From contig JAKSIU010000013.1 of assembly GCA_024398615.1 (NCBI GenBank), positions 1 to 64,000 of the forward strand: a stretch of 64,000 bases of DNA. The letters are read 5' to 3'. A program made the position numbers and the translations under genes. Below are positions 16,016-29,531 of this stretch, one piece after another (position 1 is the stretch's first letter; the number at the start of each line of letters is the position of its first letter). The stretch comes from Bacteroidaceae bacterium. GTDB taxonomy: Bacteria > Bacteroidota > Bacteroidia > Bacteroidales > Bacteroidaceae. Under the pieces are notes generated by a model, which saw only the letters and a list, made by a program, of their open reading frames with translations, did no database searches and was not told where the DNA came from.

Positions 16016-19000
16016 TTATTTGACAGTATTTCCCCACTTTGCAAGGGTTTCGTTCAGCTTGAGGATATCAATCGGTTTGGACAAATGATCGTCCATGCCG
16101 GCGGCTATGGCATTCTGGCGGTCTTCATCGAAAGCGTTTGCCGTCATTGCAATGATGGGTATATGGATGCCTTCCGGGAAGGGGATGGCCCGAATCGCTT
16201 TGGTGGCTTCGTAGCCGTCCATGCGCGGCATCTGTATATCCATTAGAATGAAATCGTAATGATGGAAGTCTCCACGGTTGGCCAGATCTCCCATTATGCT
16301 GACAGCAACGTCTCCGTCATCTGCTTCATCGACAATCAATCCCAGGTCTTCAAGAATGAACTTGGCAATCTCACGGTTAAGTTCGTTGTCTTCAACCAAC
16401 AGAATCCGCTTGCCTGCAAGGTTGAAGTTGAAGTGCGGTTCATTCTTCTCAATCAGAGAAACATTTTCTCTGTCATCAGGAATAGGGAAGGAAAGAGTAA
16501 TGGAAATGGTGGTTCCATGTCCCGGTTCCGATTGGATTCCGATATTTCCTTCCATGAGGTCAACAAGCCTTTTGACGATGGACATGCCCAGACCGGTTCC
16601 TTCAATTCGATTCTGTGTGACCGTCTTTTCGCGGGTGAACGGTTCGAAAATCGTCTTCAGATACTGTTTGGAGATGCCTATTCCGGTGTCTTCCACTTTA
16701 AATTCGAAAGAGGCGTAACCCTCCCTGTCAGAATGAAGTTCACTGGTGGTCATCTTTACCGTTCCACCTTCTGGAGTGTACTTGATGGCATTTCCCAGAA
16801 TGTTAAGCAGAATCTGGTTGATACGGCCGTTGTCTGCAAGGACCTTGCGGTTGCGAATATTGCGTATGTTGCTTTCCAGAAGGATGTCCTTCATTTCAGC
16901 ATTCGATCTGACAATGGAAATGATTGCATCGGTGCGGTCTATGATATCGCATTCCTCCTGCTCAAGAACGACTTTTCCGGATTCGATTCTTGCCATGTCA
17001 AGCACCTTGTTGATGAGTTCCAACAGATTGTCACCGGCAATGGTTATCTTGTCCAGATATTCGCCGACCTTATCCGGGTTGTTGATATCCTTCTTTGCCA
17101 TGGTGGTGAAACCGGCAATGGCGTTCATCGGGGTGCGTATGTCATGGCTCATATTGAACAGGAAAGCCGATTTGGACTGGCTGGCAGCCTGAGCCATGGC
17201 CAGGGCTTCAGTGAGACGTTCCTGCAGTTCCTTGCGTTCAATGGCGCTTGTGTCCATTTCTCCGAATCCCATGGCTACCAATGAGGGCGTTCCATCGGCA
17301 TGACGTCCAAGCACGAATCCGGTCATGCTGATCCACTTCATATCGCCACTTAGTGTGGACTTGTATGAATATGTCAGTTTGTCTTCTGTAGTAAGCATGC
17401 TGATCAAGGTCGGAATGTGACTTATCTTTTCAAAGTATTGAAGTGTCTCACCTTCAAACCTTGATGCGAAAGAACGCATCATGATGGAATAGGGGGCAAT
17501 GTCACCCGTATTTCCCATGCTTGTATAGAATGGCGATTTCTTTATGACTTTGACCAGATTGGCATCCAGGTCGGCGACGATGATGGAAAAGTAATCGTCC
17601 TCGAGCTTGTCCTGAATCATGCGGTCAACTATTTCCGTGTCTTTGTCGGCGAAACTCTGAAGGATTTCATTTTCTGAAAACTTGGCAACTCTCATTTCAT
17701 AGAATCGGCTGATTCCTGATGAAGTGTCTCTATATTCGACTTTTACCATGCGGTCAGTCCTGAGTCTTTTCGTCAGATAGTCCAGTTCCATTACTCTGCG
17801 CATGACCTCCTTGTCTGCATCGGCCACGAACAGGTCAATATATTTGTTTTTTGAGACCTCGTAATCTTCGTTTTCGTTGAATTTACCGGACTTCCGGTAT
17901 CTGTTGTGGATGGTCTTGCGGTGTCCTGTCTTTACATTAATCAGAAACAGACCTTCGTCTCCTAGCATATCGGTCATTATATCCTGACGCAGTCTGTTAC
18001 TGAGTTCCAGCGCATCGAGCACTTCGTTTTTTATGAGTCGGAATGCTATGATTACAGCTGTCGGGATACCTTCCTGATTGCTTCGCGCCTTGATCATACT
18101 CATCTCGGTGTATACAGGATCCACCAGATTGCGCCGGACACGGTAATTGACGCTCATGCTGTTGGATTCCTTGAGCGTTGAATACACGTTTTCAATTTCT
18201 GTTGATGACTTGACTCTTTCCCTGTCTTCTTCAACAACTGCAACATCAACATATTGGCTGTGGAAATTGTCCATCAGCTGTTTCAGTGAAACGGTGTCGA
18301 AGATAGGACTGAACTTCCGGGAGTCATCGTCCCCATGGAGCATGACAGACCGGCCTAATTCAAGATCAATGTAGTAGGCCACCTGGTATAGTGATGAAAA
18401 AGCACTCTCAAGTCCTGCCGCTTTCAGGTCCTTTTCCTCCTGGATACAGATAAGCTCTGTTATGTCACGGAAGATTCCCTCAATACGAATACCGGATGTG
18501 TATTCGAGATTTCGGGTGCCGCTGCATCGGACTGTCATTTCATGACCGTCGGGGTGATGCAGTTTGAATTGCAACTCAACGTGTTCCCCTTCGGACATTT
18601 TCCTTATGGCATCATTCGTGAGATGCAGGGAGTCTTCGCCAAGAAGACTGGTCCATTTGCGGCATTTCTCCTCGGGCGAACTGTCGTCTGTCATGTTGAT
18701 GATACGCAGTGTGGTTTCATCGGCATACATTCTTGGCTCTTTACCCCGATCGAATTCGAAAGCCCAGAGTCCTATGTCTGCCTTGTCCAGAATGACTGGG
18801 GACAGCGATATCGTACCAAGTTTGCCTGTCTTGATCTTGTTCTTGTCTATATATTTGCAACCGATGATAACCTTTGGACTGTCAATGTCTGATGCGTCTG
18901 GAACTGCGGTTACTCTGATCCAGAATGTCTTCCCCTTTGTGTTGAGGCGCAATATGACTTTTTCCGTTTTAAGACTGTTGAAAACGGAAATCATGTGCTC

Positions 19001-19236
19001 TTTGGAGAAGAAATGACTGAATACGTCACGGTCTTCATCAATTACGACCGATGATATCCCGTCTATCAGATAGGAATAGAAATTGAAGTCAGGTCCATTC
19101 TCGTTTAAAAGAGGTAATGATATGCTGTTTCCTGTTTCCAGATCCCTCTTGAAAATGGAGTACTTGCCCGAAAAGGGATTGAGATCAATGATCATCATGA
19201 AATGGTCAGTGATCTTCAGAATCAGTTCCCTGTCTT

Positions 19237-19240
<4 letters not shown>
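16016..19240 (-). CDS. Soluble hybrid histidine kinase/response regulator with PAS-like sensors
   Basis: The start is MKDRELILKITDH at 19240, where ATG overlaps the upstream esterase stop as ATGA; the longer frame only re-reads that esterase. The product is 1074 aa with no membrane helix. Several PAS-like modules (about residues 1-640, with a GIFRDITEL-type end near 270) precede HisKA with phospho-acceptor His699 (FNMSHDIRTPMNAIAGF), HATPase (N box NILGNAIKYTPEGG, G boxes DTGIGIS and GTGLGMS) and a REC domain with phospho-acceptor Asp1001 (LMDIQMPRMDG). It has no DNA-binding output. It would sense a cytoplasmic signal and pass phosphate to an unlinked partner. It is the last gene of a five-gene run. 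Confidence 0.92.
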
Positions 19241-22645
<3,405 letters not shown>

Positions 22646-22670
22646 ATCAATGACTCATCATGAATTATAA

Positions 22671-23213
22671 TCAGAAACTGTATCTCAGACCTAGCGTACC
22701 TTCGATAACTGCGTTGGTCCCGCCATGTACGCTGGTGTATATCTTGTCGTCAAGAGTGGTAATCTTGATGTCAGGAACGATCCTCAGGGATTTTCCAAGA
22801 GCTACAGGCAGTGACAGACCAAAACCGGCAGTGAAACATTTTTCATTGGCATAGGCCATTCCGGCGAAAATGTATGGGATGAAGTTTATTCTCCTTTCCG
22901 GCATGGTCATGTTCCATAATGCCGATACTGTTAATGAATAATAGTCAACTCCATCAGGGAAATGTCTGTCGTTCTTGAGACGTGGGCCGTCATACCCAAA
23001 CTTGAGACCGACAGCCGGACCAAACCACCGGCCGATGCTGGCAGTAAGAGCCGTGGTGGTACCTTCGCCTTCTTCGTTTGATAAAACTCCGTCTGTACTG
23101 TAATTGATTCCACCGCCAATAGTAATGAACCACTTGTCAAAATCTGTGTCAGACTGGGAAAAAACGGGAACTGATGCCAAAATGACAGTCAGCAGGATAA
23201 TGTATTTCTTCAT
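22671..23213 (-). CDS. Outer-membrane beta-barrel protein (OmpA-N/porin-like)
   Basis: The start MKKYIILLTVILASVPVFSQ at 23213 gives a signal peptide and a mature chain of about 160 residues with alternating polar and aromatic strands, ending in the aromatic LGLRYSF typical of beta-barrels folded by BAM. The kinase gene follows 25 nt downstream, so it is probably the first gene of the kinase-esterase operon. A -7-like box (TAACTTTG on this strand, 23244-23251) is upstream. Ligand unknown. Confidence 0.72.
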   Translation of the reverse strand: MKKYIILLTVILASVPVFSQSDTDFDKWFITIGGGINYSTDGVLSNEEGEGTTTALTASIGRWFGPAVGLKFGYDGPRLKNDRHFPDGVDYYSLTVSALWNMTMPERRINFIPYIFAGMAYANEKCFTAGFGLSLPVALGKSLRIVPDIKITTLDDKIYTSVHGGTNAVIEGTLGLRYSF

Positions 23214-23339
23214 TTGATATGTGTTGTTTGATGTCGGATTCGGCAAAGTTATAAAAAACATTTGCCTTCATGCATCGCAGATGTCATTATCTTTATTACC
23301 TTTACGGCAACAACTACAATTTTAAATTTCTCAATTATT

Positions 23340-23813
23340 ATGGCAGGAATCAGTGACATTATTCTCCAGCAGGTCAAGCAGCATGCCGGAAATGTTGAAG
23401 TCCCTTCAAACATCAAGGACAAAGTATTGGGCGGTCTTTCAGATTCAATTCTTGGAAGTCTGACACAGACTGCAGCCAAACAGGGCGGTATCGAACAGAT
23501 TACAAGTCTTCTTACAGGTAAGGCAAAGGCAGAGTCAAGTCCTATTACAGCATTGGCAGGACAGTTGTTTGCCAAGAATGTGACCGGAAAGCTGGGTCTT
23601 GACAGCAAGACTGGAGGCGCTCTTTCAGGAATCATCCCGATGGTTATGGGAAAGCTTTCCAACTTCATCAAGGATCAGGATGGCGACGGCGACATTGACC
23701 TGAAGGATGTACTTGCATCTCTGAAGGGCGGTAATGCCGGAAAGAGCGCATCAGGCGCAGGAATCCTTGGTGCTGCAACCAGCATCCTTGGCGGAATTCT
23801 CAAGAAAAAGTGA
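23340..23813 (+). CDS. DUF937-like small protein with EF-hand-type loop
   Basis: The 157-aa protein has no signal peptide. It is helical and Gly/Ala/Leu-rich (GGLSDSILGSLTQTAAKQGG, ALSGIIPMVMGKL) like DUF937/YidB-type proteins. It contains DQDGDGDIDLKDVLASL, a complete EF-hand/dockerin-style calcium loop, and ends in an Ala/Gly/Ile-rich tail with KKK. The function is unknown. The start at 23340 follows an AT-rich leader. A strong terminator follows the stop. Confidence 0.65.
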   Translation: MAGISDIILQQVKQHAGNVEVPSNIKDKVLGGLSDSILGSLTQTAAKQGGIEQITSLLTGKAKAESSPITALAGQLFAKNVTGKLGLDSKTGGALSGIIPMVMGKLSNFIKDQDGDGDIDLKDVLASLKGGNAGKSASGAGILGAATSILGGILKKK

Positions 23814-23824
23814 TTTTCAAGTAT

Positions 23825-23866
23825 TGTGGACAGTCCCCTTGGAGTGGATTGTCCACATTTTTTTTT
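23825..23866 (+). terminator. Intrinsic terminator after DUF937-like gene
   Basis: TGTGGACA (23825-23832) pairs with TGTCCACA (23850-23857) and is followed at once by nine T residues. Confidence 0.85.
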
Positions 23867-23884
23867 GTAAAGCCAGACTGAAAA

Positions 23885-25096
23885 ATGAAGCATTTTGAAC
23901 CTACTATTCCTTTGGAGCAGACAATACGCTCCAGCATTTATGATGCCCTTCAGGGTGAAACGGTTGACGAACTGGTTCGGATAGCCAGTGACGGTGAGAG
24001 CCACAACTATTTCCGCAGTGTCATGGAAGGGCATAGTCTGAAGGTGGAGAAACCGTTGCTGAATCACCTTTATGAATTGTTTGAAGAGGTCAGGCAGGCA
24101 CTCGGATATACTGACCCGATTGATTTCTATGTGACGGGGAATAGTGATGTCAATGCCTTTTCGGTTTCAATAGAAAATGTCGACTGCCCAAGCATTGTCA
24201 ATGTGAATTCGGCTCTTCTTACTCTGATGACCGATCAGGAAATCAAGTTTGTGCTGGGTCATGAACTGGGCCATCTCATTGACCATGATTCAAAGATGAA
24301 CAGTCTTATAAGCTTCGTTTTTCCTGTCGAGGATGCTATTCCAATAGGACTTCAGCACAAGATCCGTCTGTGGAGCCAGCTGGCTGAACTTGAGGCTGAC
24401 CGTTACGGATATCTTGCATGCAAGGATCTTGAAGCGTGCGTGAGCGCCTTCTACAAGATGTCATCGGGCCTTGACATAACCCGCATGAACGTACAGCTGG
24501 ATGTGCTGCTTGAGGAAAACCGCCGTCACCTTGATTTCTTCCTGAGCGATAAGGGCATGAGCCTGGATACCCATCCGGTCAATCCCATCAGAGTGGAGGG
24601 ACTTAACCTGTTCGCTACGAGCAAGACCGAAGCCCAGCTGTCAAAGGGTATGGAGCAGTTGACCGGCATTCTGCTGAAAGTGGGGTGCAGTGCCATTGAC
24701 GAGCCCATGTCGCAGTTCATTGCCAGTGCCGGTCTGATTGCCGCAAGCATTGACGGTGATGTGACTGTAGAGGAACAGAACGCCATATTGGAACAGCTCT
24801 CTGTCCAGCAGATGTTTGCCATGGACTACCTGCAGAAGATATCGGAATCCGATGTGGCCGATGTCTTCTACAAGTCGATTGCCAAGGTTCTGGAAATAGA
24901 ACCGGGCATGCGCGAACCCATGTTCCGGTATGTCATAGGAATCATAATAGTTGACAACACACTTTCCAAAGCCGAAATGGAATTCATCTTCAATATGGGT
25001 GAGAATGCCTTCGGCTATAGCAGGAAGGAGTGTGCGGTCATGACAGCCCAGCAGATCCAGCTGGACTTCACACCTGACATGAGCAAGCTGTCCTGA
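23885..25096 (+). CDS. Cytoplasmic M48-family metallopeptidase with TerB-like tail
   Basis: The 403-aa protein has the zinc motif HELGH (His126, Glu127, His130) and a third ligand Glu170 in AELEADRYG, as in M48 peptidases. Unlike HtpX or Ste24 it has no membrane helices, and it has no signal peptide. The C-terminal third (about 260-400, SAGLIAASIDGDVTVEEQNAILEQL and IIIVDNTLSKAEMEFI) looks like a TerB/DUF533-type helical domain with acidic loops. It may act in protein quality control or stress. It starts 18 nt after the terminator T-run, and its stop directly abuts the stop of the convergent cysteate synthase gene. Confidence 0.8.
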   Translation: MKHFEPTIPLEQTIRSSIYDALQGETVDELVRIASDGESHNYFRSVMEGHSLKVEKPLLNHLYELFEEVRQALGYTDPIDFYVTGNSDVNAFSVSIENVDCPSIVNVNSALLTLMTDQEIKFVLGHELGHLIDHDSKMNSLISFVFPVEDAIPIGLQHKIRLWSQLAELEADRYGYLACKDLEACVSAFYKMSSGLDITRMNVQLDVLLEENRRHLDFFLSDKGMSLDTHPVNPIRVEGLNLFATSKTEAQLSKGMEQLTGILLKVGCSAIDEPMSQFIASAGLIAASIDGDVTVEEQNAILEQLSVQQMFAMDYLQKISESDVADVFYKSIAKVLEIEPGMREPMFRYVIGIIIVDNTLSKAEMEFIFNMGENAFGYSRKECAVMTAQQIQLDFTPDMSKLS

Positions 25097-26380
25097 TCAG
25101 AACAGCGAATTCACACGTGCAATAATTTCACTGGCAGGGAGGTCCGGACTGAGTTCCAGATCGCTCTGCTTGAATACGTATCCGCGGCTCATGGCGGCCA
25201 GTGTACCTCCGCCAGTGCAGTTGAGCATTATGTTGTCCTGTTTTCCTACACGACCTTCCTTGACTGCCTGATCAAGCGCTGCAACAGCTACGCAGGCCGA
25301 TGGCAGCAGCTCATATCCCTCCAGGTTTCTGAACTGCATCATCCAGTACATTATGTCATTGTTGGTGGCAAGGTATACGTCGCCGTCGCTTTCCTTGAGA
25401 ACGTCATAGAGTCCGCCTGCAATACTGTATGGCGGTTTTCTGTTGGACAGGACCTTTGCCAGGATGATTTCGGCGTCCAGGCGTCCCTTTTCAGGAGTAA
25501 GCGGTACCAGTTCGCGTGATCCGGCTTTCCAGGAATCATATATCAGCGTGAACGGCGCGTTCTGTGCGACGAATACCTTCATGTGGTTTTCACCGAATCT
25601 CGGATCCTGAGCCAGACGGCAGGCGTTCTCCCATGCGGCAATGGCCCCGGTGCCTGAGCCGACAGCCTGGAAATATGCGTCAGGTATGCAGCCGGCCTGT
25701 TCGGCAAAACTCAGTATGGTGGTACCCATTCCGTCCCTGCGGGCAATGTTCTTGGCTCCGCCTTCCAGCAGATATCTGGGGTCCTGTGCAAGCTTTTCAC
25801 CTACACTGATTGCATCGTAGTAGTCACATCCATGGGGCACAGTGACCAGTTTCACGCATTGGTTAAGCTTCTTTCTGAACCAGAGGTCATGCAGACAGTC
25901 GTTGGGAACGCAGATAACCACTGGAATCCTGTTGTCTGAACAAACCTGTGCGAAGGCTCTGGCTGTATTTCCGGCTGACTGTACCACGAGAATTCTCTTT
26001 TCACGTGCCGGGATGCGTGCCAGGACGGAATATGCCTCGGTTTCCTTGAAGGAACAGGTGCGGAATTTGGCTCCTATTTTAGGATTCCAGCCTGAGAACG
26101 TGATGTACAGATTCTCAAGCCCGAGGAACTTTGCCAATCCTTTTGACTTGTAGGTCACAGGTGCGCATGAGCGTTTGAGAGTCCTTCTGATGGGCATCCA
26201 GTCGGCATAACGGTAAATGCCGTCCAGTTCCGGCCGGGGATTGAATGAACGGTTCTCATATACGGCTCTTACAAGTGATGGGGTCTTGCCGCTGGGGTCA
26301 CTCAAGGTCCAACCTTTGTCTTCAAACTCATGTCCGTCGCCCACATTGAGCAGATGGTACTTTGTGTTGCTGATGTTCAT
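25097..26380 (-). CDS. Cysteate synthase (threonine-synthase-like, PLP-dependent)
   Basis: Cysteate synthases convert O-phosphoserine and sulfite to L-cysteate and phosphate. The 427-aa sequence has the fold-type II PLP plan: Schiff-base Lys112 (SFKETEAYSVLAR), SAGNTA (135-140) and a phosphate-binding GSGTG loop (241-245). Its GIYRYADWMPIRR start and TYKSKGLAKFLGLENLYI segment resemble the archaeal cysteate synthases that arose from threonine synthase, and the residues differ from ordinary ThrC. It is the last gene of the operon, 17 nt after the membrane Hdr gene. With the acyltransferase and SDR upstream the expected role is supplying cysteate for capnine-type sulfonolipids. A plain threonine synthase is the main alternative. 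Confidence 0.8.
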   Translation of the reverse strand: MNISNTKYHLLNVGDGHEFEDKGWTLSDPSGKTPSLVRAVYENRSFNPRPELDGIYRYADWMPIRRTLKRSCAPVTYKSKGLAKFLGLENLYITFSGWNPKIGAKFRTCSFKETEAYSVLARIPAREKRILVVQSAGNTARAFAQVCSDNRIPVVICVPNDCLHDLWFRKKLNQCVKLVTVPHGCDYYDAISVGEKLAQDPRYLLEGGAKNIARRDGMGTTILSFAEQAGCIPDAYFQAVGSGTGAIAAWENACRLAQDPRFGENHMKVFVAQNAPFTLIYDSWKAGSRELVPLTPEKGRLDAEIILAKVLSNRKPPYSIAGGLYDVLKESDGDVYLATNNDIMYWMMQFRNLEGYELLPSACVAVAALDQAVKEGRVGKQDNIMLNCTGGGTLAAMSRGYVFKQSDLELSPDLPASEIIARVNSLF

Positions 26381-26397
26381 ATCATTATGTTTTTATT

Positions 26398-28197
26398 TCA
26401 GTTTCCTATTTTAGCTAATGTCGCGCCTTCAATGTCGCAGCCTGTTTCCCTGCGCCTGCTGTTGTCAATGACCGCTACCGTCTGTTCGTCGATTATCTGG
26501 GCCAGATCCTTGACCGGGCGGTCTGAATATCGGGAGAAAGTGGCCTGACACAGAGGACAGGCGGTGGCAATGGCATCGGCCCCACTGTCATACAGGTTCT
26601 GCAGTGAAGCCCGGGTGATTTTTTCCCTATGTGCAAAATCAAGGGAAAGTGAACCGAGCGAGCCGCCGCAGCATACGCTTTCCGTACGGTTCTTTGGAGC
26701 TTCGGCAATGCCTGCCGCCTGAGCGATGAGACGGCGTGGCGTTTCGTACATTCCGCATCCGCGTCCCAGTTCGCACGGATCATGATAGACGTAGCATATA
26801 TCACTCTTTTCCTTGAGTCCTATGCTTCCGCTCTGTATGAGCTCAATCATGAAATCGGCATAATGGATGACACTGATTCCGGGAAGTACGTATCTTTCCT
26901 TGAATTCCCTGTAGCAGATGGGACAGCTGACAAGCAGTGTATGGGCACCGCTGGCCAGAATTGCCTCCTGATTGCGCAGAACCAGCTCGCGTGCCTCCTT
27001 GAGACGTCCGGCCGTATGCAGCGGACGTCCGCAGCACAGTCCTCCGTCGCGGTCCATCCATTTGTATTCCACTCCAGACTTTTTCAGAACCGATTCAATG
27101 CTGCGCCCAATGAGCGGAGTCAACTGGCTCATGCATCCTCCAAAATACAGGATCTTTCCGCTTGACTTGGGAACATCGGGTCTGACATTGCTGAAATCCG
27201 GCCCAATATTGTATTTGCGTGCGGCTCGTGCCAGAATCCTCAATTTTGGTCCATCCACTCCAACTTGGCAGACCGATGTGCATTTGCCGCACAGCATGCA
27301 CTTGTCGCTTATCTGTCCGACTCTTCTGTCGTTGTGGCGGCGTATCTGACGCGTCAGATAGACCGTACTGTCCTTCAGGTTGGCAGGGTCGGCGTTCATG
27401 GGGCAGGCGTCGATGCATACTCCGCAGTTGGGGCAACTGTCAGTCTGGACGCGTGCAATGCCCTTGCCTGGCCGGCTGATTGTGATATGTGCATTGCGCA
27501 TGGTTACCAGCATCATTTCGGCAGGAATGTGCAGATATCTGCTGAACGGAAGCACACACATGAAGACGCATAGTGCAATCGAATACGCCCACCAGGGAGC
27601 AAGTGTCAGATTACCGCTGCGTGCGCACTGTTCTGCAATGAAACGCAGTGGGAAGATTGCCCATAGCGAATACAGACCGATGACGTTGAGCAGAGTGGGG
27701 CGGGTGGTCCTTCGCATCCCGAACAGACGGGAGTAGAAACGCTTGACAATGGCCAGTGCTATGCCTGCCAGTATCACGTACAGGAACAAGTCCAGCAGAA
27801 TGGAGATCAGAGTGTGCTGACCTCCCTCGATGAACCAGTCAAAGAATATGGGATAATAGAATGTGCTGATTCTGTCTGGGCAGTAAAGCAGTACCTGGAT
27901 GTGTCCCAGCAGAATGATCATGAACCATCCGAAAGCAATGCTAGAGTGCATGAATCCAAGCATCCGGTTGCGCTTCCAGAGTCTGACGTGCAGCAGACAG
28001 TCTACAATTATGTCATAGATGTTCTTGACAATGATGTTGGGCTTCAGGAGCGAAAGCAGATAACGGCGTCTCTCGCCACTTTCCATCTGAAAGACCACGA
28101 CAACAGCCTTTATGAGGCAGACCGTAATGACGAATGCCATTCCCGCAAGAAACGGGATTACAAACGGATGGAAACTGTCATTGAAGCGTTCAGTCAT
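26398..28197 (-). CDS. Membrane HdrE-HdrD-like fusion: cytochrome b/NarI domain, two 4Fe-4S clusters, two CCG domains
   Basis: The 599-aa protein couples membrane quinone chemistry to cytoplasmic thiol/disulfide chemistry. Residues 1-235 hold about five membrane helices with candidate heme-b histidines His84, His99, His128 and His223. A ferredoxin-like dicluster follows (Cys255/258/261/265 and Cys300/303/306/310), then two CCG domains: Cys355, CC388-389, Cys425/428, and Cys475, CC509-510, Cys547/550. These bind the noncubane 4Fe-4S clusters of HdrB/HdrD. The order matches HdrE+HdrD or DsrM+DsrK joined in one chain. It overlaps the small HdrC-like gene by 8 nt. Likely role: electron exchange between menaquinone and the HdrABC-like proteins. 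Direction is unknown. Confidence 0.88.
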   Translation of the reverse strand: MTERFNDSFHPFVIPFLAGMAFVITVCLIKAVVVVFQMESGERRRYLLSLLKPNIIVKNIYDIIVDCLLHVRLWKRNRMLGFMHSSIAFGWFMIILLGHIQVLLYCPDRISTFYYPIFFDWFIEGGQHTLISILLDLFLYVILAGIALAIVKRFYSRLFGMRRTTRPTLLNVIGLYSLWAIFPLRFIAEQCARSGNLTLAPWWAYSIALCVFMCVLPFSRYLHIPAEMMLVTMRNAHITISRPGKGIARVQTDSCPNCGVCIDACPMNADPANLKDSTVYLTRQIRRHNDRRVGQISDKCMLCGKCTSVCQVGVDGPKLRILARAARKYNIGPDFSNVRPDVPKSSGKILYFGGCMSQLTPLIGRSIESVLKKSGVEYKWMDRDGGLCCGRPLHTAGRLKEARELVLRNQEAILASGAHTLLVSCPICYREFKERYVLPGISVIHYADFMIELIQSGSIGLKEKSDICYVYHDPCELGRGCGMYETPRRLIAQAAGIAEAPKNRTESVCCGGSLGSLSLDFAHREKITRASLQNLYDSGADAIATACPLCQATFSRYSDRPVKDLAQIIDEQTVAVIDNSRRRETGCDIEGATLAKIGN

Positions 28198-28507
28198 AAA
28201 TCCGGCAGATTGTAAGAATGAGATTACGGGTGTTGATTCCGCGCGGGCAGACCATGGTGCATTTGCCGCAAAGCATACAGCACTGCAGCATGTCGTTCAC
28301 CTTCTGGCCGCGTTGCAGTCCGAGCAGGACTTTCCTTACGCTCATGCCTGAAAGACGGCCGGCGGGACAGCTGGCTGTGCATGAACCGCATCCTATGCAG
28401 ACCTTGGCGCCCGGTTCCTGACGGCACAGTTCCTCAAAGCGGTCAAGTTCAACTCTGCTCAGATCAATTGTGGAGCTCTTGCTTAATTTGAAGCCGAAAT
28501 CTGTCAT
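28190..28507 (-). CDS. Small HdrC-like 4Fe-4S dicluster protein
   Basis: The 105-aa protein has two CxxCxxCxxxCP sets: Cys37/40/43/47 and Cys77/80/83/87. This is the HdrC pattern used to wire electrons between HdrA flavin and HdrB or HdrD. The second set is preceded by an extra Cys (76). It starts 3 nt after the HdrA-like gene and overlaps the membrane Hdr gene, so it probably sits between these two partners. Confidence 0.88.
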   Translation of the reverse strand: MTDFGFKLSKSSTIDLSRVELDRFEELCRQEPGAKVCIGCGSCTASCPAGRLSGMSVRKVLLGLQRGQKVNDMLQCCMLCGKCTMVCPRGINTRNLILTICRIYD

Positions 28508-28510
28508 GGG

Positions 28511-29524
28511 TCAGAGTGTTTTCAGATATGCGTGGATTGAAAGAGCAGCACTGCGGGCTTCGGCTATTGTTTCCGGGACTGTCTTGGGCCCGGTGCAGGC
28601 CCCGGCATAGAAAATTCCGGGCTGTCCTGATTCAACGACGGCATATTCGTTGTCGCGGCTCCTGAGGAAACCGTCACTGTCAGTTTCAAGGCCGGCCATG
28701 GAGGTCAGCTCCTGTACGGCTGTATTCCGCACCACTCCGGCCATCAGCACCAGAAGGTCCAGTTGCATCTTGAGCGGCTTGCCTGAAAGTGTGTCTTCGG
28801 CCTTGACCTGAAGATGTCCGTCTATGGTTTCGCTGACCTCGGACACACGTCCGCGGATGAACTGTACGGCATAATCGCGCTGGGCATTGACGTAGAAGTC
28901 CTCATATTTCTTTCCGAACAGTCTAAGGTCCATGTAGAAACAATAGACTCTGGCAAACGGAAAGCGTTCCTTGATTTCGATGGCCTGTTTGATTGCTGTG
29001 GCACAGCATACTTTGGAGCACTGTCCGTTGCATGCCTTCAGGTCTCTGGACCCTACACAGTGTACGAATCCTACAGTCTGCGGCTGCTGTGGTATGCGGG
29101 CGTCATCGGCTCCGGAAAACCAGTCCTCAAGGTCTGCGTTTGTGATGACCCTGTCATATACTCCGTAACCGTATTCCTCTTTCCGGTCCGCTTCGAACAA
29201 CTTGAAACCGGTGGAAATGAGCAGGGCCGATGCGTTGATCACAATTCCGTTGCTGAGTTTCAGACTGTAGCCGTCGGCAAGCCGGTTCATGGAGATTACC
29301 TGAGTTCCAAGGAATATGTTGGCGCCGACAATTTCAGAACGCAATCTGGCTACCAGTTCCCTGGCCGATGTGAGGTCGGGGAATAGCTTGTGCCATCGTC
29401 CTACATGTCCGCCAAGGGTGGGGGCGCTTTCAATCAGAATAGGGGTGTGCCCTAATGCAAGCAGTGCCTTAGCCGCCTCCATTCCGGCAATCCCGCCTCC
29501 TATTATAACAATATTGTCATGCAT
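28511..29524 (-). CDS. HdrA-like FAD/4Fe-4S oxidoreductase (short form)
   Basis: The 337-aa protein has an FAD-binding Rossmann start (IIGGGIAGMEAAKAL, 7-21), the HdrA cysteine cluster CVGSRDLKACNGQCSKVCC (Cys156, 165, 169, 173/174) and a C-terminal FAD-binding return (GIFYAGACTGPKTVPETIAEARSAA). It lacks the N-terminal extension and the C-terminal ferredoxin domains of methanogen HdrA, and so resembles the short HdrA/QmoA type of bacteria. It would be the flavin hub of the Hdr-like complex in the cytoplasm. It lies 7 nt after the HdrB-like gene. Confidence 0.9.
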   Translation of the reverse strand: MHDNIVIIGGGIAGMEAAKALLALGHTPILIESAPTLGGHVGRWHKLFPDLTSARELVARLRSEIVGANIFLGTQVISMNRLADGYSLKLSNGIVINASALLISTGFKLFEADRKEEYGYGVYDRVITNADLEDWFSGADDARIPQQPQTVGFVHCVGSRDLKACNGQCSKVCCATAIKQAIEIKERFPFARVYCFYMDLRLFGKKYEDFYVNAQRDYAVQFIRGRVSEVSETIDGHLQVKAEDTLSGKPLKMQLDLLVLMAGVVRNTAVQELTSMAGLETDSDGFLRSRDNEYAVVESGQPGIFYAGACTGPKTVPETIAEARSAALSIHAYLKTL

Positions 29525-29531
29525 GGCGCTG

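Noticed and set aside
25097..26380. Coenzyme M biosynthesis
   Set aside because: Cysteate synthase also feeds that pathway in some methanogens, but no sulfopyruvate decarboxylase (ComDE) or transaminase is present here, while an acyltransferase and ketoreductase are.
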